NCBI GenBank assembly: GCA_964352625.1
Contig: CAYGSD010000002.1
Coordinates: 62,001-126,000, forward strand
Source of the DNA: JAAEPI01 sp964352625
Lineage (GTDB): Bacteria > Bacteroidota > Bacteroidia > Cytophagales > Cyclobacteriaceae
Direction: 5' to 3'
Length of the DNA: 64,000 nucleotides
Shown here: positions 57,214 to 64,000 of the stretch, one piece after another
Position numbering within the stretch: position 1 is the first letter of the stretch
Layout of the letters: every line of letters starts with the position of its first letter
Program-made: the position numbers and the translations under genes
Notes under the pieces: model-generated
What the model was told of the DNA's origin: nothing
Database searches by the model: none
What the model saw: only the letters and a program-made list of their open reading frames with translations

Positions 57214-58701
57214 CTAATATTTTGCAGGAGCGCCCTTTGCGGGTGTGCTTTGCTTGATGAACTCTCTGATGTGTTCGTTGGAGTCGATCAAGTCTTCGTT
57301 TCGGAGGTACATCATGTGACCAGAGCGATAGGTTTTGAATGAAAAACGATCCTTCATTTTTCCGCTAGGGTCGATTTGCCACATCGTATACTTTGCATCG
57401 AAATATTTTGTGGCACCATCATAAATGCCTGACTGAATCATCACGTACATGTAAGGGTTCATCGCCATGGCTCGCTGTAAATTTTCTCCCGTGTTATCAC
57501 CCGATCTCTCCCACGGGTGGACAGGCCCAAACATGTTGTATTTGATGTCGGTTTTGTAATTCAGCACATTGCTGAAATAGTAATTGACTGCAGGAGTGAA
57601 GGCATGGAGCCAGCTTGTCAATTCGGAGTTATAGTCAGGGCCATCTCCACCATCATTTCTGTCAATTCCTTTGTATCGAGAGTCAAGTCTTCCAATGGTG
57701 AAGCCCTCCTCACGTAGCAATTCTTTCCAGAAAAAATTGGTGGGTACGTCTAAGTTGTACTGTAGGATTACTTTCTCTGAAATGCCCGAATACCGAGCCA
57801 TTATCGCAGCGGCTTCTTCTCGATTTTCCTGAGCCACAAACCCACCTTTCGCCAAAATCGGCATCAACTCGTCCACAGCATACCGCTCGACCTCTGGCAG
57901 CACCTCATCCAAATCTCTTCCTTGCAAGTCTGCTGGTAGTTTTTTGTGATACCAGGCAGCAGCGGTGAAGTAGGGGAGGCGAAGCGCCGCACCTAATGGA
58001 CCTTCCCGACGGCCTTCACCCGAATGAATGCCTAGCTCCGTGGGGGAAACCAATATCACGCCATTGATGTACATCCACTGACGATTCTGAAGCTCTAGCG
58101 CCAGGCCAGACACTCTGGTTGTACCATAACTTTCCCCAATGAGGTACTTTGGAGATTCCCATCGGTTCATTCTGGTCACGAATGTGTTGATCCAATCCGC
58201 CAGATACTGGATGTCGGCTTGCACACCAAAAAACGTTTCTCGCTTGGTTTCTTTGTCCAGAATTCTGGAATAGCCCGTGTTTACAGGATTCACAAAAACA
58301 ATGTCCGCCACGTCCAAGATGGAATTTGGATTCTTTTTGGCCCCATAAGGCTGCACAGGATAACCTTCAGAATCGACATTCAAAATGTACGGCCCTGTGT
58401 ACGCAAGGTGCATCCACACTGATCCAGAACCTGGCCCCCCATTAAAGGAAATGACCAAAGGACGGCTTGCCTTGTCTCGAATGTCGGTTCGTTCGTAATA
58501 GGTGAAATGTACGGCGGCCACTGCCTTTCCATCTGCATTCCAAACGGGTTGGGTGCCCGTAGTGGCCTTATATTTCACCGGTGTACCTTTTATGATCGTT
58601 TCATGATTGGTGGTGATGATTTCGTCGGCGACTTGACTAATATCTTGACTGACTGCTAGAATTGAAAGGACGAAAATGGGTAAGAAGAAGAAAGACCTCA
58701 T
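57214..58701 (-). CDS. serine carboxypeptidase S10 family protein
   Basis: The product (495 residues) has a signal peptide and an alpha/beta hydrolase fold: PLVISFNGGPGSGSVWMHLAYTGPY (oxyanion hole), VNPVNTGYSRI, nucleophile in YLIGESYGTTRVSGLALELQ, an Asp region in VMIQSGIYDGATKYFDAKYTMW and the His in YRSGHMMYLRNEDL. By family it removes C-terminal residues from peptides. It is the first gene of a two-gene unit with the VanX-like dipeptidase, which fits peptide or wall-fragment scavenging in the periplasm. Confidence 0.92.
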   Translation of the reverse strand: MRSFFFLPIFVLSILAVSQDISQVADEIITTNHETIIKGTPVKYKATTGTQPVWNADGKAVAAVHFTYYERTDIRDKASRPLVISFNGGPGSGSVWMHLAYTGPYILNVDSEGYPVQPYGAKKNPNSILDVADIVFVNPVNTGYSRILDKETKRETFFGVQADIQYLADWINTFVTRMNRWESPKYLIGESYGTTRVSGLALELQNRQWMYINGVILVSPTELGIHSGEGRREGPLGAALRLPYFTAAAWYHKKLPADLQGRDLDEVLPEVERYAVDELMPILAKGGFVAQENREEAAAIMARYSGISEKVILQYNLDVPTNFFWKELLREEGFTIGRLDSRYKGIDRNDGGDGPDYNSELTSWLHAFTPAVNYYFSNVLNYKTDIKYNMFGPVHPWERSGDNTGENLQRAMAMNPYMYVMIQSGIYDGATKYFDAKYTMWQIDPSGKMKDRFSFKTYRSGHMMYLRNEDLIDSNEHIREFIKQSTPAKGAPAKY

Positions 58702-58754
58702 GGAGTTGTGGTTAATGTGAAGGTCTAAAATAAGAAGAATGAGGAAGAATAAAT

Positions 58755-60815
58755 TTAGAGCAACCCTTTTTCCCTAAGTGTTTCCTTAATTTCCTGATGA
58801 TGAGCCCAAAAATTGACTTCCATCTTTTTTAGGGCTTTTTGAAAACGCTCTGATTTCTTTATCGAATCATAAACGGGATCTTCATCCATGAATAAAAGCA
58901 CCCAATATTGGAAATCTCTTTCTGCGGTGAATTCTTCGATTGCGGCAATGGCCTGTTCATTTTGTCCCAAATAGGCATGATAATTTGAACGGAATAGGGG
59001 TCCATATATGGACTCATCCGATTCGATGAAGTTGGCATAGCTGGAAAAGTAGGGTTCAGCTTTCTCAGTCATACCGAGTGCCCGGCAGGTGAAAGCGATC
59101 TTAGAATCTTCGTAATTATAAATTTTAAGATTGGATACCCTCCTAAAACTGTCGAGAAGCATATAGTAGTGATGCGCACCTTCAAAGTCTCTTTGGTAAT
59201 AGAGGACCTTGGCCACATCCTGCAAAATATCGAGTCGAGTGGAATCTTTTTGGTACTCAGTGAGCAGGCTTTGCTTTGCTTGATTCAGGTCTTGATTTTT
59301 GGCTAGCATAATGAAAGCCTTTACATACTTCGAGTAGCCATTGTCGGCATGTAAGGCCAGTGACTTATCGATGTATTCAATCGCCAGGTCAACGAAACCG
59401 GACTGTACAAGGGCATTGCTCAAATGGAGGTAAGAATAGCTGGCCATGAGCGAGTCGGCTGGGGCCGTCTCTAGTCGCATACCAAGAAGGGCGTATTCTA
59501 AATATTTTGAGGTGTTTGGTCGAATGCGGCCATAAAAATCGCTGAGGAGATGAACGACTATGATCGAATTGGGATTGAATTCCAGTGCCTTTTCAAGAAA
59601 GGGAACTGCCTCTCCGAAATTTTCGGCATGGAAGAAGGTGAGGGCTTTTGCGATGAGTGATTGCGCAAGTTGCTGATCGTAGAGGATGGCCTTGTCAGCA
59701 TTTTCGGTAAGCTGTTCGCCGTACTTTTTTTGTGCCTGAAATAGATCTAAATAGTAGTAGCAGAAAGCCCGACTGGCATAAGCTGCAGCGAATTCATTGT
59801 CTTCTTCGATCGCAAGATCTAGCCATTTCAATGCTTCGAACAAGCCTTCCCGAGTCTGTTGATTCATATGATCCTGAGCTTTGAGGTAGTGATCATAGGC
59901 GACCATGCTTTCGGTGATCACTTTTTCGATTTGGGCTTTAGCCGATGGTGTGATTGCCACTTCTATATTGTCGGCAATGATTTTGGCGATCTCCTGCTGG
60001 AGCTCAAAAATGTCGTCTACCTTCCTGGAGTATTGCGCACTCCATATCCGCTTGTCGCCGGAGGCTTCTATTAGTCGGATGTTCAACAGAATTTTATCTC
60101 CCTGTTTCTGTCCGCTCCCCTCGATCAGGTAGCTGACGTTCAGCTCTTCACCGATTTCCGGAATGCTCTTTTGCAGCGTTCGGTAGCGTTCTACGGAGGT
60201 TCTGCTGATCACCTTCAGGTCTTCTATTTTTTGGAGGTTATTCAAGACGGACTCCATCACGCCATTGATCAGGTACACATTTGTGGAGTCGCTGCTATCA
60301 TTTTTAAAAGGCAGCACCGCAATGGACTTTTCCAAAGAAATCTCTGACTGATCAGTTGGAAGGAATTTGATGAGCAAGGCTGCTACGACAAGAATCAAAC
60401 TAGAAATGCCCAAGATCAAGGAGAGCTTTTTTCTTTTTGGTGAATGAGCTGAATCGTGTAGCACGATGGGCTCTTCCGCCTGGTTCCTCACCTCACCAGG
60501 AGGATAGCCATACACCTCCCGAAAGCACTTAATGAAATAGGATGTGCTACTAAACCCAACTTTATAACCCACTTCAGAAACATTGAACTGCTCAGATCGG
60601 AGCAGCTCCATTCCGGCCTGTAGCCGAACATTCCGAATGTATTGACTAGCCGAGAGTCCTGTTTCCTTTTTGATTTTTCTCAAAAGGTTTGATCGGCTCA
60701 TGCCCACAGCTTCGGCCAATTCTGAGACTCCAAAATTTTCATTGGCCATGTGCTCATGCAGCACCGCACTTAGTTTTTCTTGGAAGCTGGTCGGTTTTGG
60801 GGATTCTGATTCCAT
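58755..60815 (-). CDS. membrane-anchored AraC-type regulator with TolB-like and TPR domains
   Basis: From ATG 60815 the product has 686 residues. The N-terminus (18-110) is an AraC-type double HTH (LAEAVGMSRSNLLRKIKKETGL and SEVGYKVGFSSTSYFIKCFREVYGYPPGE), followed by one membrane helix (131-152). Beyond it is a TolB-N/adenylate-cyclase-associated domain (SIAVLPFKNDSSDSTNVYLINGVMESVLN, ISRTSVERYRT, YLIEGSGQKQGDKILLNIRLI) and TPR repeats (290-670). The HTH should be cytoplasmic and the TPRs periplasmic, a CadC/ToxR-like layout. It is divergent from the ankyrin lipoprotein gene. Confidence 0.88.
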   Translation of the reverse strand: MESESPKPTSFQEKLSAVLHEHMANENFGVSELAEAVGMSRSNLLRKIKKETGLSASQYIRNVRLQAGMELLRSEQFNVSEVGYKVGFSSTSYFIKCFREVYGYPPGEVRNQAEEPIVLHDSAHSPKRKKLSLILGISSLILVVAALLIKFLPTDQSEISLEKSIAVLPFKNDSSDSTNVYLINGVMESVLNNLQKIEDLKVISRTSVERYRTLQKSIPEIGEELNVSYLIEGSGQKQGDKILLNIRLIEASGDKRIWSAQYSRKVDDIFELQQEIAKIIADNIEVAITPSAKAQIEKVITESMVAYDHYLKAQDHMNQQTREGLFEALKWLDLAIEEDNEFAAAYASRAFCYYYLDLFQAQKKYGEQLTENADKAILYDQQLAQSLIAKALTFFHAENFGEAVPFLEKALEFNPNSIIVVHLLSDFYGRIRPNTSKYLEYALLGMRLETAPADSLMASYSYLHLSNALVQSGFVDLAIEYIDKSLALHADNGYSKYVKAFIMLAKNQDLNQAKQSLLTEYQKDSTRLDILQDVAKVLYYQRDFEGAHHYYMLLDSFRRVSNLKIYNYEDSKIAFTCRALGMTEKAEPYFSSYANFIESDESIYGPLFRSNYHAYLGQNEQAIAAIEEFTAERDFQYWVLLFMDEDPVYDSIKKSERFQKALKKMEVNFWAHHQEIKETLREKGLL

Positions 60816-60912
60816 CAAATAGGCCTTTGAAGGCACTGCAAAGGAGTGTATTTATTCGCTAAGTAGCAACCCTCATTTGAGGCACCTGAAATGATGTTTC
60901 TGACCGACTTGC

Positions 60913-60948
60913 GTCATAATTTATATCCCTAAGTCATAGTTTTTATCC
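60913..60948. promoter_or_regulatory. direct repeat, probable AraC-type operator
   Basis: GTCATAATTTATATCC at 60913 and GTCATAGTTTTTATCC at 60933 match at 14 of 16 positions with a 20-base period, two turns of the helix, as expected for AraC-family half-sites. It lies between the regulator gene and the ankyrin lipoprotein gene. The rest of this 236-base region holds only the short hairpin CCTCATTTGAGG. Confidence 0.55.
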
Positions 60949-61051
60949 TGTCCTCAAACTTGATATGATTGGCTTCATGCGTGTTTAGTGACTCCCTGTG
61001 CCCCTCATCAACTTTGCCATATCAATTTTTAAACACGAAAAACAAACAATT

Positions 61052-61621
61052 ATGAAAACGTCAAAAACACAATTATTTAGTGGGTTGTCAATGGGACTTT
61101 TAACAGCCGTCATTGTCATTATGACTTCTTGTGAGGCAAAGTCTCAGCAAAAAACCAAGGTAGAAGCTCCTGCCATGGATTTCCATACGGCGGCAATGAC
61201 CGGAAACGTGGATGCGGTGAAGCAACACATTGCTGCAGGTTCTGATCTAAGTGCAAAGGATCCTTTCGGTGGATCAAGTCCATTGATTTCAGCCATAGTA
61301 TTTGATAAGACCGAAGCAGCTAAGGTTTTGATAGACGCGGGATCAGATTTGAAATTCAAGAACAATGACGGATCAACCCCCTTGCATGTAGCGACATTTT
61401 TCTGTCGTACGGAGATTGTGAAGATGTTGCTAGCCAAGGGTGCGGATAAAACATTGAAGAACAATTATGGATCTACTCCCATAGAAATCGTGATTGCTCC
61501 ATGGGATGTGATGAAGCCAATCTATGAAATGCAGCAGGCTTCACTTGGAGGCTTTGGTCTGGAGCTGGATTTGGGCAGAATCGAGAAGACACGACCCGCC
61601 ATCGCTGATTTGCTTAAGTAA
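61052..61621 (+). CDS. ankyrin-repeat lipoprotein
   Basis: From ATG 61052 the product has 189 residues. A lipobox (IVIMTSCEAK, Cys27) is followed by three to four ankyrin repeats: DFHTAAMTGNVDAVKQHIAAGSDL, SSPLISAIVFDKTEAAKVLIDAGSDL, STPLHVATFFCRTEIVKMLLAKGADK and STPIEIVIAP. The upstream GTG (60998) would only add 18 residues without a signal. Ankyrin repeats bind other proteins; the partner is unknown. It shares a divergent region with the AraC/TPR regulator and precedes the acyltransferase by 20 bases. Confidence 0.88.
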   Translation: MKTSKTQLFSGLSMGLLTAVIVIMTSCEAKSQQKTKVEAPAMDFHTAAMTGNVDAVKQHIAAGSDLSAKDPFGGSSPLISAIVFDKTEAAKVLIDAGSDLKFKNNDGSTPLHVATFFCRTEIVKMLLAKGADKTLKNNYGSTPIEIVIAPWDVMKPIYEMQQASLGGFGLELDLGRIEKTRPAIADLLK

Positions 61622-61641
61622 TAATCAATAGCTGAAAAATC

Positions 61642-62682
61642 ATGGAAACAAGAAGACACGATATAGATTGGGTACGAGTGATTGCCATAGGGTTGCTGAT
61701 TATCTACCACACGGCCATCGGATTTCAGCCATGGGGTGCGATGATTGGTTTCATTACTAACAAGGAACCAATGATGTCCATCTGGCCGGCCATGTCCATG
61801 CTGAATGTGTGGAGAATCCCGTTGCTGTTTTTTGTGTCCGGTATGGGTGTCTTCTTTGCCATGCAGCGCAGGTCATGGAAGCAACTGCTTGGGGAACGGG
61901 CGATGCGGATTTTGGTGCCTTTTCTATTTGGAATTGTGGCCATATCTCCGATTCACATTCTGTTTGTTCAGCTTAAGTATGGCGCCCCGCTGACATATAT
62001 TCCCAATGCCGGACACCTTTGGTTTTTGGGTAATATTTTCATCTATGTCATTGTGCTAGCCCCATTGTTCTACCTAATGAAGAAGCACGAACAAGGGCGA
62101 GTGATCCAGATGGTAAAGAGAATTTTTGGGCATCCTCTGGGTTTACTTGTTATAGTAGGCGGATTTGTACTCGAGACTTGGATCATGAATCCTGGAGTTT
62201 TTGAGCTGTATGCTCAGACCTGGCATGGTTTCTTTCTAGGTTTCGTGGCGTTTCTTTTGGGATTTCTTTGCGTGCTTGCCGGGCAGCCCTTCTGGAACAA
62301 TTTGAAGAAAGGCAAGTGGGTTTTGTTGGCAATGGCCGCAGGTTTGTTCACCCTTCGGTATGTCGAGTACCAACTGAAATCACCTAACTATCTCTTGGCC
62401 ACTGAATCGGTGCTGTGGATTTTGACAGTCTTTGGATTGGCCTATTCCTACCTCAACAGACCCAGTCGAACCTTGGACTATTTGAGCAAGAGCGCTTATC
62501 CGGTGTACATACTTCATATGATTTTTTTGTACTTCGGATCGTGGCTCATTTTCCCACTAGATATGTCGCCGCTTCACAAGTTTGTCATCGTCACGGTCAT
62601 CACTTTCGTAGGATGCTTTGTCATGTATGAATTTTTGATTCGCCGTGTGCGTTTTTTGAGGCCATTATTTGGGCTGAAGTAA
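61642..62682 (+). CDS. acyltransferase 3 family membrane protein
   Basis: The product (346 residues) has about ten helices and the acyltransferase_3/OpgC-like start RHDIDWVRVIAIGLLIIYHTAIGF with the conserved His in IIYH. Other hallmarks are WRIPLLFFVSGMGVFFAM, GHLWFLGNIFIYVIVLAPLF and YPVYILHMIFLYF. Related proteins add acyl groups to sugars or glucans at the inner membrane. The ankyrin lipoprotein is co-transcribed, and an AraC/TPR regulator is divergent, so both may be controlled by it. The acceptor cannot be inferred. Confidence 0.9.
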   Translation: METRRHDIDWVRVIAIGLLIIYHTAIGFQPWGAMIGFITNKEPMMSIWPAMSMLNVWRIPLLFFVSGMGVFFAMQRRSWKQLLGERAMRILVPFLFGIVAISPIHILFVQLKYGAPLTYIPNAGHLWFLGNIFIYVIVLAPLFYLMKKHEQGRVIQMVKRIFGHPLGLLVIVGGFVLETWIMNPGVFELYAQTWHGFFLGFVAFLLGFLCVLAGQPFWNNLKKGKWVLLAMAAGLFTLRYVEYQLKSPNYLLATESVLWILTVFGLAYSYLNRPSRTLDYLSKSAYPVYILHMIFLYFGSWLIFPLDMSPLHKFVIVTVITFVGCFVMYEFLIRRVRFLRPLFGLK

Positions 62683-62687
62683 AAAGG

Positions 62688-62814
62688 ACTGTCTCAAAAG
62701 TATCGAAGAGCCGTCATCGCGAGTATACGAAGCGATCTTGTCAAACATTTGTAGAACTGCCAAGGAGATTGCCTCACTTCGTTCGCAATGACGAAACACT
62801 TTTGAGACAGCCTG
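62688..62814. repeat. MITE-like inverted-repeat element
   Basis: 13-base terminal inverted repeats CTGTCTCAAAAGT (62689-62701) and ACTTTTGAGACAG (62798-62810) enclose an imperfect palindrome whose halves contain CGTCATCGCGAG and CGCAATGACG. It sits 7 bases after the acyltransferase stop codon. No ORF or transposase is inside. The CGCAATGACG-type core resembles dispersed repeats seen in other bacterial genomes. Confidence 0.65.
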
Positions 62815-62834
62815 TTTCTTTTTAATTTCGATGG

Positions 62835-62990
62835 ATGAAGAAAAAGGAATGCCCATCGTGCGGACTTGAAGTGGAAGCTGACAGCATCGAATGCATGTAT
62901 TGTCACTACGAGTTCCCAAAAAGAAACAAGGCTTTTCCTGTGATCGCCGTGTTGCTCATTCTGTTTTTTCTCTGGCTGATTTTGTTTTGA
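62835..62990 (+). CDS. small zinc-ribbon membrane protein (51 residues)
   Basis: A 51-residue frame encodes MKKKECPSCGLEVEADSIEC, then MYCHYEFPKRNK, then a helix AFPVIAVLLILFFLWLILF. Two CxxC pairs (Cys6/Cys9 and Cys20/Cys23) form a typical zinc ribbon, followed by a single transmembrane helix. The ATG at 62835 is used because an ATG four bases before is in a frame that stops after 12 codons. Function is unknown. Confidence 0.72.
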   Translation: MKKKECPSCGLEVEADSIECMYCHYEFPKRNKAFPVIAVLLILFFLWLILF

Positions 62991-62992
62991 GA

Positions 62993-63403
62993 TTACAGCT
63001 CCTTCAAGAACCCTTCACAATTAAGCACCTTCAAATCGGAGAAATAGAAATCGCTTACGTCCTCTGTGATGATGAGTTCACATCCCGAATCTTTTGCGGC
63101 GTAGTACTCCATTCCATCTTCGAAATCGTGGATTTTTTGGTTGGAGACAGTTTGTGAAATCACCTTCTCATCCATTGTCGAAATGGATAATTTGCTCGAA
63201 AGCAATTTCAGTTTAGCAAGGGCACTTTTGTTTCCAGACTTCTTCTCTGCGAAGTAGAAAGTGATCCCAAGGCAAAGCGGCGAAGTGAAGATTTCATATT
63301 GTGGCTGATCCGATAGGCTAAGGATTCGAGAAGAAAGAGAGAACAATGGATATTCTCGGTTCACTACAGAAACCAGAACATTGGCATCCAGGAAGATTTT
63401 CAT
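62993..63403 (-). CDS. PIN-domain ribonuclease (VapC-like toxin)
   Basis: The product (136 residues) has a PIN fold: MKIFLDANVLVSVVNREYP with Asp6, then DFEDGMEYYAAKDSGCELIITEDVSDF with acidic residues Asp93, Glu95, Asp96 and Asp115 of the metal site. PIN toxins cleave RNA, often tRNA or rRNA, under control of an antitoxin. It overlaps the antitoxin gene by four bases. Ordered after the antitoxin on the reverse strand, it ends two bases from the zinc-ribbon gene. Confidence 0.88.
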   Translation of the reverse strand: MKIFLDANVLVSVVNREYPLFSLSSRILSLSDQPQYEIFTSPLCLGITFYFAEKKSGNKSALAKLKLLSSKLSISTMDEKVISQTVSNQKIHDFEDGMEYYAAKDSGCELIITEDVSDFYFSDLKVLNCEGFLKEL

Positions 63404-63654
63404 TTTTTGGAATCGTAAAAATCCGATCGGCTTTCCTTTCGAGAGCGCTTGGTCTTGTATTCCGCTTTACCTTCTGCCACCTGCATCACCCAATCCGAGA
63501 CAGGCAAATCTTCAAGACTTTGGTAAGGTCGCTCGGTGACTCGCTTCAGTAGAAATTCTGTCAGACGAGATAGGCTGATATTATTTTCTTGGGCAAATTC
63601 TTTCGCCCTCTCCACAACTGCCTGATCAAAGCTTAATGTCACTTTAGCATCCAT
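63400..63654 (-). CDS. antitoxin of PIN pair (DUF6364-like, ribbon-helix-helix type)
   Basis: The product (84 residues) begins MDAKVTLSFDQAVVERAKEFAQENNISLSRLTEFLLKRVTE, which looks like a ribbon-helix-helix DNA-binding segment, and has a basic C-terminal tail (GKAEYKTKRSRKESR) likely to contact the toxin. It overlaps the PIN gene (ATGA), as in type II toxin-antitoxin operons. The antitoxin should repress its own promoter. A -7 element lies five bases upstream of the ATG. Confidence 0.85.
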   Translation of the reverse strand: MDAKVTLSFDQAVVERAKEFAQENNISLSRLTEFLLKRVTERPYQSLEDLPVSDWVMQVAEGKAEYKTKRSRKESRSDFYDSKK

Positions 63655-63659
63655 ACGTA

Positions 63660-63667
63660 CAAAAATA
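63660..63667 (-). promoter_or_regulatory. -7 element five bases before the antitoxin gene
   Basis: On the reverse strand TATTTTTG fits TAnnTTTG; five bases separate it from the antitoxin ATG. The -33 region (TTTC) is weak. Confidence 0.5.
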
Positions 63668-63696
63668 ATAATTAATACGTAAACACGAAATTCATG

Positions 63697-64000
63697 TTAT
63701 TTCACGCCTTCCTGATCTAGCAAGTAAACCAATGCAGCCATGGACGCAGCGCCTAACTCCAACTCTCGCTGATCTACTGCCTCAAATACATCAGCGTTTG
63801 TGTGGTGGTAGATAAAGTATTTCTGCGAATCCGGCCTCAGCCCGATCAGCAAAGTCCCCAAATCACGAAGCGGCCCAATGTCGGCACCACCACCTCGCTG
63901 GTCTAGATTCCAAAGGCCATATGGCTTGAAGTACTTTTCATAGCTGGCGATTTGTGCCTGCTGCTCATCCGTACCCGAAGAACCAAATCCTGTTGGGAGA
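63697..64000 (-). CDS. M28-family peptidase, C-terminal part
   Basis: The last 100 residues of a gene continuing beyond the window. The reading GGGADIGPLRDLGTLLIGL followed by RPDSQKYFIYHHTNADVFEAV, and the C-terminal ELGAASMAALVYLLDQ, match the end of M28 zinc aminopeptidases, where the final His of the metal site lies in the HHTxxD segment. Substrate and signal peptide are outside the window. Confidence 0.85.
   Translation of the reverse strand, partial: LPTGFGSSGTDEQQAQIASYEKYFKPYGLWNLDQRGGGADIGPLRDLGTLLIGLRPDSQKYFIYHHTNADVFEAVDQRELELGAASMAALVYLLDQEGVK

Noticed and set aside
62688..62814. The MITE-like repeat as a CRISPR or tRNA-related element
   Set aside because: There is one copy only, with inverted rather than direct repeats, and no cloverleaf.
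1..64000. Any CRISPR array, integrase, transposase gene, prophage or known anti-phage island
   Set aside because: No regularly spaced direct repeats of CRISPR type and no integrase, terminase, capsid or Cas-like frame were seen; the PIN/antitoxin pair is the only element of that kind.

Overview
The window looks like ordinary chromosome of a member of the Bacteroidota, most likely a free-living aerobic Cytophagales-type bacterium. The evidence is a SusC/SusD pair, a short primary sigma factor without the large proteobacterial insert, Rho with a long disordered insert, a PorV/PorQ-like outer-membrane protein, a eukaryotic-type (GSII) glutamine synthetase, many lipoproteins, a lack of Shine-Dalgarno sequences, and recurrent promoters of the Bacteroidota type (TTTG, about 19 bp, TAnnTTTG). 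Genus and species cannot be fixed from the sequence alone.

Layout. 1-6100: end of a heptosyltransferase-like gene, a lipoprotein, a small membrane protein, yidD, then a run of cell-envelope genes (single-POTRA Omp85 protein, PorV-like barrel, and a ComEA-like helix-hairpin-helix protein fused to a barrel). 6100-15700: pirin, an orphan SusC/SusD pair, a secreted tandem-repeat protein, and a tight operon of sirtuin, NTF2-like protein and acetamidase-like lipoprotein. 15700-21300: response regulator / CAP / ceramidase-like operon, egtB-egtD, and two tRNA-Leu genes on opposite strands flanking yqhA-like and RDD genes. 21300-30000: histidine kinase, dsbD, SAM hydrolase, phoH, GNAT, thioredoxin and comEC. 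30000-38000: sodium-pumping oxaloacetate decarboxylase operon (gamma-alpha-beta), acylase, a paralogue of the tandem-repeat protein, VOC and SRPBCC proteins. 38000-45200: nrdB-nrdA, rplU-rpmA, NUMOD4 protein, glnA. 45200-58700: prolyl oligopeptidase, glycerate kinase and GntP permease, serS, rho, rpoD, VanX-like and S10 peptidases. 58700-64000: membrane-anchored AraC/TPR regulator divergent from an ankyrin lipoprotein and acyltransferase, a MITE-like repeat, a small zinc-ribbon membrane protein, a PIN/antitoxin pair and the end of an M28 peptidase gene.

The window is mostly housekeeping and envelope functions. No prophage, integrase, CRISPR array, transposase or obvious defence island is present. 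The observations most worth follow-up are: a 20-bp-period direct repeat that looks like the operator of the AraC/TPR regulator; an RNA-like element ending in a strong terminator in the divergent region before egtB; the helix-hairpin-helix/outer-membrane-barrel operon as a candidate DNA-uptake device, with comEC also in the window; a MITE-like inverted repeat; several promoters placed so close to the start codon that the transcripts should be almost leaderless; and two small proteins (19751-19855 and 62835-62990) that are easily missed.
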